Source: an uncultured Bacteroides sp. (GTDB lineage Bacteria; Bacteroidota; Bacteroidia; Bacteroidales; Bacteroidaceae). From it: DNA of 32,009 nt. Below are positions 27,343 to 32,009 of this stretch, one piece after another. Position 1 is the stretch's first letter; each line of letters opens with the position of its first letter. The stretch spans positions 1 through 32,009 of the forward strand of contig CAMWGU010000033.1 in NCBI GenBank assembly GCA_947173895.1, in the 5' to 3' direction. The notes beneath the pieces are model-generated. The model searched no databases and had not been told where the DNA came from. It saw only the letters and a list, made by a program, of their open reading frames with translations. The translations under genes were made by a program, and so were the position numbers.

Positions 27343-27753
27343 ATGGGAGCAAGAAAAAAAATATCGGCTGAAAAAAGAAAAGAAGCCCTTAAGACCATGT
27401 ATTTTGCAAAATTGCAGAATGTTCCTACTTCTCCGCGAAAAATGCGTCTTGTGGCAGACATGATTCGGGGTATGGAAGTGAACCGTGCATTGGGTGTCTT
27501 GAAGTTTTCTTCTAAAGAAGCTTCTGCAAGAGTGGAAAAATTGTTGCGCTCTGCTATTGCTAACTGGGAACAGAAGAACGAACGTAAAGCAGAAAGTGGT
27601 GAATTGTTTGTAACAAAAATCTACGTTGATGGTGGTGCTACACTAAAAAGAATGCGTCCGGCTCCACAGGGTAGAGGTTACAGAATTCGTAAACGCTCAA
27701 ATCATGTGACTTTGTTTGTTGATTCTAAGAATACTAATGATAATCAAAATTAA
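27343..27753 (+). CDS. rplV: 50S ribosomal protein L22
   Basis: A 136-residue uL22 (E. coli 110), longer by extensions at both ends, as in other Bacteroidetes. The beta hairpin that reaches into the exit tunnel is at about 98-120 ([19 protein letters not shown]), a site where changes give macrolide resistance in other bacteria. No such deletion or insertion is evident. The protein ends in an asparagine-rich tail. Confidence 0.97.
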   Translation: MGARKKISAEKRKEALKTMYFAKLQNVPTSPRKMRLVADMIRGMEVNRALGVLKFSSKEASARVEKLLRSAIANWEQKNERKAESGELFVTKIYVDGGATLKRMRPAPQGRGYRIRKRSNHVTLFVDSKNTNDNQN

Positions 27754-27759
27754 AATTAG

Positions 27760-28491
27760 ATGGGACAGAAAGTTAATCCGATAAGCAACCGTTTAGGAAT
27801 TATCAGAGGATGGGATTCTAATTGGTACGGTGGCAACGAATATGGTGATGCTTTGTTAGAAGATAGCAAAATCCGTAAATATTTGAATGCAAGACTTGCA
27901 AAAGCCAGCGTTTCAAGAATTGTTATTGAACGTACACTGAAATTGGTGACAATTACAGTTTGCACGGCACGTCCAGGTATTATCATTGGTAAAGGTGGTC
28001 AGGAAGTTGACAAACTGAAAGAAGAGTTGAAGAAAATCACAGATAAAGATATTCAAATTAATATCTTTGAAGTGAAAAGACCTGAATTGGATGCGGTTAT
28101 TGTTGCAAACAATATTGCTCGTCAGGTAGAGGGTAAGATTGCCTATCGCCGTGCTATTAAGATGGCTATCGCTAATACAATGCGTATGGGGGCTGAAGGT
28201 ATCAAAGTGTTGATTTCAGGACGCTTGAATGGTGCGGAAATGGCTCGTTCTGAAATGTATAAGGAAGGAAGAACTCCGTTGCATACTTTCCGTGCGGACA
28301 TTGACTATTGTCATACTGAAGCTTTGACTAAAGTTGGTTTGCTGGGTATTAAAGTGTGGATTTGCCGTGGTGAAGTATATGGTAAGAGAGAATTGGCTCC
28401 TAACTTTACTCAGACTAAAGAAAGTGGTCGTGGTGGAAACGGCAGCAATAACGGTGGTAAGAACTTCAAAAGAAAGAAAAACAATCGCTAA
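27760..28491 (+). CDS. rpsC: 30S ribosomal protein S3
   Basis: A 243-residue uS3 (E. coli 233) at the mRNA entry of the 30S. The N-terminal KH domain has GKGG at 77-80 ([14 protein letters not shown]). The C-terminal domain contains [12 protein letters not shown] and ends in a glycine/asparagine/lysine-rich tail that accounts for the extra length. It starts 6 bases after rplV. Confidence 0.98.
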   Translation: MGQKVNPISNRLGIIRGWDSNWYGGNEYGDALLEDSKIRKYLNARLAKASVSRIVIERTLKLVTITVCTARPGIIIGKGGQEVDKLKEELKKITDKDIQINIFEVKRPELDAVIVANNIARQVEGKIAYRRAIKMAIANTMRMGAEGIKVLISGRLNGAEMARSEMYKEGRTPLHTFRADIDYCHTEALTKVGLLGIKVWICRGEVYGKRELAPNFTQTKESGRGGNGSNNGGKNFKRKKNNR

Positions 28492-28512
28492 CGGATTTGA
28501 ATTTTAGGAATT

Positions 28513-28947
28513 ATGTTACAACCGAAAAAGACAAAATTCAGAAGACAGCAAAAGGGCAGTCAAAAAGGAAATGCTCAAAGAGGAAACCAATTGGCTTTTG
28601 GATCATTTGGTATTAAATCTTTGGAGACAAAATGGATTACAGGTAGACAAATTGAAGCTGCACGTATTGCGGTAACAAGATATATGCAACGTCAAGGACA
28701 GATTTGGATCCGTATTTTCCCGGACAAACCTATTACTCGTAAGCCTGCTGATGTGCGTATGGGTAAAGGTAAAGGTGCTCCTGAAGGCTTCGTTGCTCCG
28801 GTTACTCCTGGACGTATTATCATTGAAGCTGAAGGTGTTCCTTATGAAGTAGCTAAAGAAGCTCTGCGTTTGGCAGCACAGAAACTTCCTGTTACAACTA
28901 AGTTTATTGTTAGACGTGATTATGATGCTCAAAATCAAAATGCTTAA
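28513..28947 (+). CDS. rplP: 50S ribosomal protein L16
   Basis: A 144-residue uL16 (E. coli 136), near the A-site tRNA elbow. It starts [15 protein letters not shown] and holds the signature [21 protein letters not shown] (about 79-99). It is followed after 6 bases by rpmC. Confidence 0.98.
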
Positions 28948-28953
28948 TTTATT

Positions 28954-29148
28954 ATGAAGATTGCAGAAATTAGAGAAATAGCTACCAATGAATTGGCTGA
29001 ACGAATTGAAATTGAAGTTGCCAATTATAATCAGATGGTTTTAAATCATTCTATCTCTCCGCTGGATAATCCTGCACAGATTAAAAAGTTACGCAGAACG
29101 ATTGCGCGTATGAAGGCAGAGTTGCGTCAGAGAGAACTTAACAAATAA
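28954..29148 (+). CDS. rpmC: 50S ribosomal protein L29
   Basis: A 64-residue uL29 of two antiparallel helices near the exit tunnel. The family pattern is seen in [20 protein letters not shown] (about 37-56). It lies between rplP and rpsQ with gaps of 6 and 2 bases. Confidence 0.96.
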   Translation: MKIAEIREIATNELAERIEIEVANYNQMVLNHSISPLDNPAQIKKLRRTIARMKAELRQRELNK

Positions 29149-29150
29149 TA

Positions 29151-29417
29151 ATGGTCCTCATGGAAGTTAGAAATTTAAGAAAAGAAAGAACAGGTGTTGT
29201 GGTAAGCAATAAGATGGATAAGACCATTACTGTTGCTGCTAAGTTTAAAGAAAAACACCCTATTTATGGTAAGTTCGTTTCTAAAACGAAGAAATACCAT
29301 GCTCATGATGAAAAGAATGAATGTAATGTAGGTGATACAGTGCATATTATGGAAACTCGTCCTTTGAGCAAAACTAAGAGATGGAGATTAGTTGAAATAA
29401 TTGAAAGAGTGAAGTAA
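29151..29417 (+). CDS. rpsQ: 30S ribosomal protein S17
   Basis: An 88-residue uS17 with OB fold. Conserved segments are [19 protein letters not shown] and [31 protein letters not shown] (quoted in part, about 47-76). Two starts are possible: ATG 29151 or ATG 29160, giving 85 residues (MEVRNLRKE). The second fits the conserved N-terminus as well, and only comparison can decide. Confidence 0.96.
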   Translation: MVLMEVRNLRKERTGVVVSNKMDKTITVAAKFKEKHPIYGKFVSKTKKYHAHDEKNECNVGDTVHIMETRPLSKTKRWRLVEIIERVK

Positions 29418-29419
29418 TT

Positions 29420-29785
29420 ATGATACAAGTAGAATCCAGACTTACAGTGTGTGACAACAGTGGCGCTAAAGAAGCTCTTTGTATCCGCGTATTAGGCGGT
29501 ACGAAGAGACGTTACGCTTCTGTAGGGGATGTCATTGTAGTTTCTATCAAGAGTGTAATCCCCTCTAGTGATGTTAAAAAAGGTGCAGTTTCTAAGGCTT
29601 TAATTGTACGTACTAAGAAAGAAATCCGTCGTGCTGATGGATCTTATATTCGTTTTGATGATAATGCTTGCGTATTGTTAAATAATGCAGGCGAAATTAG
29701 AGGAAGTCGTATTTTTGGCCCTGTTGCAAGAGAGTTACGTGCTGCAAATATGAAAGTAGTATCACTTGCACCTGAAGTACTTTAA
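29420..29785 (+). CDS. rplN: 50S ribosomal protein L14
   Basis: A 121-residue uL14 (E. coli 123), at the subunit interface next to L19. It starts [20 protein letters not shown] and ends [23 protein letters not shown], both typical. It is also the docking site for the silencing factor RsfS in other bacteria. It is 2 bases after rpsQ. Confidence 0.98.
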   Translation: MIQVESRLTVCDNSGAKEALCIRVLGGTKRRYASVGDVIVVSIKSVIPSSDVKKGAVSKALIVRTKKEIRRADGSYIRFDDNACVLLNNAGEIRGSRIFGPVARELRAANMKVVSLAPEVL

Positions 29786-29805
29786 TTTTGTAAAAGATTT
29801 AAGTA

Positions 29806-30129
29806 ATGAGTAAATTACATATTAAAAAAGGCGATACAGTTTACGTAAACTCTGGTGAAGATAAAGGTAAAACTGGCCGCGTGCTGAAAGTTCTTGTTAA
29901 AGAAGGACGTGCACTTGTGGAAGGTATTAATATGGTATCTAAGAGTACCAAACCTAATGCAAAGAACCCTCAAGGAGGAATCGTAAAGCAGGAAGCTGCA
30001 ATACACATCTCAAACTTGAATGTGGTTGATCCTAAAACAGGCAAACCGACACGTGTGGGAAGAAGAGAAAGTTCTGATGGTAGAACATTTGTTCGTTATG
30101 CTAAAAAATCAGGAGAGGAGATTAAATAA
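29806..30129 (+). CDS. rplX: 50S ribosomal protein L24
   Basis: A 107-residue uL24 (E. coli 104), an early assembly protein at the exit side. The KOW motif is at the start ([20 protein letters not shown], 6-25). The C-terminal half contains the conserved [20 protein letters not shown]. The stop overlaps the rplE start by one base (TAATG), as for rplC-rplD. Confidence 0.97.
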   Translation: MSKLHIKKGDTVYVNSGEDKGKTGRVLKVLVKEGRALVEGINMVSKSTKPNAKNPQGGIVKQEAAIHISNLNVVDPKTGKPTRVGRRESSDGRTFVRYAKKSGEEIK

Positions 30130-30686
30130 TGAGTAATACTGCTAGCCTTAAAAAAGAATATGCAGAGCGCATTGCGCCTGCATTGAAGAATCAGTTCCAG
30201 TATTCTTCAACAATGCAGATCCCCGTACTTAAAAAGATTGTTATCAATCAAGGTTTGGGTATGGCCGTTGCTGATAAGAAGATTATTGAAGTTGCTATTA
30301 ATGAGTTAACAGCAATTACAGGTCAAAAAGCTGTAGCAACAGTTTCACGTAAAGATATCGCTAACTTCAAGTTGCGTAAGAAAATGCCTATCGGAGTTAT
30401 GGTTACTTTGCGTCGTGAAAGAATGTATGAGTTCCTTGAAAAATTGATTCGTGTTGCTTTGCCACGTATTCGTGACTTTAAAGGTATCGAAAGTAAGTTT
30501 GATGGAAGAGGTAATTATACCTTGGGTATTCAGGAGCAAATTATTTTCCCTGAAATTAATATCGATAGTATTACTAAAATTCTCGGAATGAATATTACCT
30601 TTGTAACTTCTGCTCCGACAGATGAAGAAGGTTATGCATTATTGAAGGAATTTGGTTTACCGTTTAAAAACTCAAAAAAAGATTAA
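30129..30686 (+). CDS. rplE: 50S ribosomal protein L5
   Basis: A 185-residue uL5 (E. coli 179), which binds 5S rRNA in the central protuberance. Conserved segments are [14 protein letters not shown] (about 31-44), [25 protein letters not shown] (quoted in part, about 64-88) and a basic region [10 protein letters not shown]. Its start is coupled to rplX. In E. coli, the S8 repressor site lies at the rplE start; no clear match is evident here. Confidence 0.98.
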   Translation: MSNTASLKKEYAERIAPALKNQFQYSSTMQIPVLKKIVINQGLGMAVADKKIIEVAINELTAITGQKAVATVSRKDIANFKLRKKMPIGVMVTLRRERMYEFLEKLIRVALPRIRDFKGIESKFDGRGNYTLGIQEQIIFPEINIDSITKILGMNITFVTSAPTDEEGYALLKEFGLPFKNSKKD

Positions 30687-30692
30687 TATATT

Positions 30693-30992
30693 ATGGCAAA
30701 GGAATCAATGAAAGCTCGTGAAGTAAAGAGAGCCAAACTTGTAGCCAAATATGCTGAAAAACGTGCTGCGTTAAAAAAGATAGTTAACTCAGGAGATCCT
30801 GCAGAGGCTTTTGAAGCTGCTCAGAAGTTGCAGGCTATTCCTAAGAATGCTAATCCTATTCGTTTGCACAACCGTTGTAAATTGACCGGTCGTCCTAAAG
30901 GATACATTCGCCAGTTCGGAATCTCAAGAATTCAGTTCCGTGAGATGGCTTCTAATGGTTTGATTCCGGGCGTTAAAAAGGCAAGCTGGTAA
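30693..30992 (+). CDS. rpsN: 30S ribosomal protein S14 (zinc-independent long form)
   Basis: A 99-residue uS14 without paired CxxC zinc motifs: only one cysteine is seen ([11 protein letters not shown], about 61-71). It is therefore the long C-minus form like that of E. coli (101 residues). The C-terminus [20 protein letters not shown] is typical. It starts 6 bases after rplE; a 57-base gap with a hairpin follows. Confidence 0.97.
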
Positions 30993-31007
30993 TTCTTTTT
31001 ATTTTTA

Positions 31008-31048
31008 AATATTGTCAGGGTAGTCCTGATTAATTTAATTTTTTATCA
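31008..31048 (+). promoter_or_regulatory. Small hairpin with T-rich tail in the rpsN-rpsH gap
   Basis: TCAGG and CCTGA (about 31014-31029) form a 5-bp stem, followed by AT-rich sequence with a run of six T. The stem is too weak for a confident terminator. The gap is the longest inside this spc block and sits just before the S8 gene, whose product is the spc repressor in E. coli. Confidence 0.3.
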
Positions 31049-31049
31049 T

Positions 31050-31445
31050 ATGACAGATCCAATCGCAGATTATCTCACTAGATTGAGAAATGCAATTAGT
31101 GCAAAGCACAGGGTAGTTGAAGTACCTGCCTCAAATTTGAAAAAGGAAATCACTAAGATTCTTTTTGAAAAAGGCTATATTCTGAATTACAAGTTCGTAG
31201 AAGATGGCCCTCAAGGTACTATTAAAGTGGCTTTGAAGTACGATTCAGTTAACAAAGTAAATGCTATTAAGAAACTTGTTAGAGTTTCTTCTCCAGGTTT
31301 ACGCCAGTATACTGGTTACAAAGACATGCCGAGAGTTATTAATGGTTTAGGTATTGCTATAATATCTACTTCCAAAGGTGTAATGACTAACAAAGAAGCT
31401 GCTGAATTGAAAATTGGTGGTGAAGTTCTTTGCTATGTATATTAA
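31050..31445 (+). CDS. rpsH: 30S ribosomal protein S8
   Basis: A 131-residue uS8 (E. coli 130). It starts MTDPIADYLTRLRNA and holds the C-terminal signature GLGIAIISTSKGVMTNKEA (about 99-117). It binds helix 21 of 16S rRNA and, in E. coli, represses the spc operon by binding its mRNA. It is 14 bases before rplF. Confidence 0.98.
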   Translation: MTDPIADYLTRLRNAISAKHRVVEVPASNLKKEITKILFEKGYILNYKFVEDGPQGTIKVALKYDSVNKVNAIKKLVRVSSPGLRQYTGYKDMPRVINGLGIAIISTSKGVMTNKEAAELKIGGEVLCYVY

Positions 31446-31446
31446 T

Positions 31447-31452
31447 AGGAGG
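31447..31452 (+). promoter_or_regulatory. Perfect Shine-Dalgarno AGGAGG before rplF
   Basis: AGGAGG ends 7 bases before the rplF ATG at 31460 and fixes that start. It is the fourth such site in the window. Confidence 0.8.
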
Positions 31453-31459
31453 ATAAGCA

Positions 31460-32009
31460 ATGTCAAGAATAGGAAAATTACCCATTAGTATTCCCGCTGG
31501 AGTAACAGTTACTCTGAAGGATAATGTAGTTACTGTGAAAGGCCCCAAAGGCGAACTTAGTCAATTTGTTGATCCTTCTATCAACGTAATTGTTGAGGAT
31601 GGACATGTGGTGTTGACAGAAAATGAAGAACTGATGTTAGATAACACAAAGCAGCGACACGCTTTTCATGGGCTGTATCGTGCATTGGTTAACAATATGG
31701 TTGTTGGTGTTTCTGAAGGTTATAAAAAGGAACTTGAACTTGTTGGTGTAGGTTACCGTGCTTCAAACAATGGTAATATTATTGATTTCGCATTGGGATA
31801 TACTCATAATATTTTTATGCAGTTGCCTCCTGAAATCAAGGTAGAAACTAAGTCAGAAAGAAATAAGAACCCTCTTATTATATTGGAATCTTGTGACAAA
31901 CAACTGCTTGGACAGGTTTGTGCAAAAATACGTTCTTTCCGTAAGCCGGAACCTTATAAAGGTAAAGGTATTAAGTTTGTTGGTGAAGAAATTCGTAGAA
32001 AGTCTGGTA
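31460..32009 (+). CDS. rplF: 50S ribosomal protein L6, 3' end cut by the window
   Basis: The frame runs from ATG 31460 to the window end without a stop, giving 183 residues. It starts MSRIGKLPISIPAGV and shows the two related L6 domains (about 1-82 and 83-183). The C-terminal signature EPYKGKGIKFVGEEIRRKSG is reached at the edge, so only a few residues are missing. uL6 lies near the GTPase-associated centre. The standard spc order (rpsH-rplF) supports it. Confidence 0.97.
   Translation, partial: MSRIGKLPISIPAGVTVTLKDNVVTVKGPKGELSQFVDPSINVIVEDGHVVLTENEELMLDNTKQRHAFHGLYRALVNNMVVGVSEGYKKELELVGVGYRASNNGNIIDFALGYTHNIFMQLPPEIKVETKSERNKNPLIILESCDKQLLGQVCAKIRSFRKPEPYKGKGIKFVGEEIRRKSG

Overview
The window is a housekeeping region from a Bacteroidales chromosome, most likely Bacteroides or Phocaeicola. 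The evidence is the Bacteroidetes-type promoter boxes (TAnnTTTG at -7 with a TTG/TTTG element about 19 bases upstream) before most transcription units, the general lack of Shine-Dalgarno sequences, the moderate-to-low GC content and the protein sequences of RpoB, RpoC, S12 and EF-G. The species cannot be fixed from this sequence alone.

Left part (1-6147): the end of a tRNA-Asn gene on the minus strand, an AT-rich gap, a S41 C-terminal processing protease, then a converging minus-strand pair (Xaa-Pro aminopeptidase followed by a gamma-carbonic-anhydrase-like protein). Divergent from the aminopeptidase is a plus-strand unit rpsU (S21) - tyrosine recombinase - hpf (ribosome hibernation factor).

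Middle part (6148-19219): four tRNA genes (Thr-TGT, Tyr-GTA, Gly-TCC, Thr-GGT) lead into tuf, then tRNA-Trp, secE, nusG, rplK, rplA, rplJ, rplL, rpoB and rpoC. This is the classic tufB/secE-nusG/rplKAJL-rpoBC cluster. Intrinsic-terminator-like hairpins lie between tuf and tRNA-Trp, between rplL and rpoB, and after rpoC.

Junction (19220-20914): a truncated IS66-family insertion sequence (tnpA and tnpB intact, tnpC missing), a poorly coding stretch, and a small DUF3467 protein gene with its own promoter and terminator. The IS carries a 16-bp hairpin with a promoter box running into its loop, just before tnpA; this looks like protection against read-through transcription from rpoC.

Right part (20929-32009): a strong promoter drives rpsL-rpsG-fusA, followed without a tuf gene by the S10 and spc ribosomal protein genes (rpsJ, rplC, rplD, rplW, rplB, rpsS, rplV, rpsC, rplP, rpmC, rpsQ, rplN, rplX, rplE, rpsN, rpsH) and a partial rplF cut by the window end. 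Structured gaps between rpsL and rpsG, between fusA and rpsJ, and before rpsH are candidates for autoregulatory sites.

The genes together build the translation and transcription machinery. No wholly new system is evident. The most interesting signals are regulatory: the few genes with perfect AGGAGG sites in a lineage that mostly ignores them (notably hpf downstream of rpsU), the internal terminators, and the read-through-sensing hairpin of the IS66 remnant.
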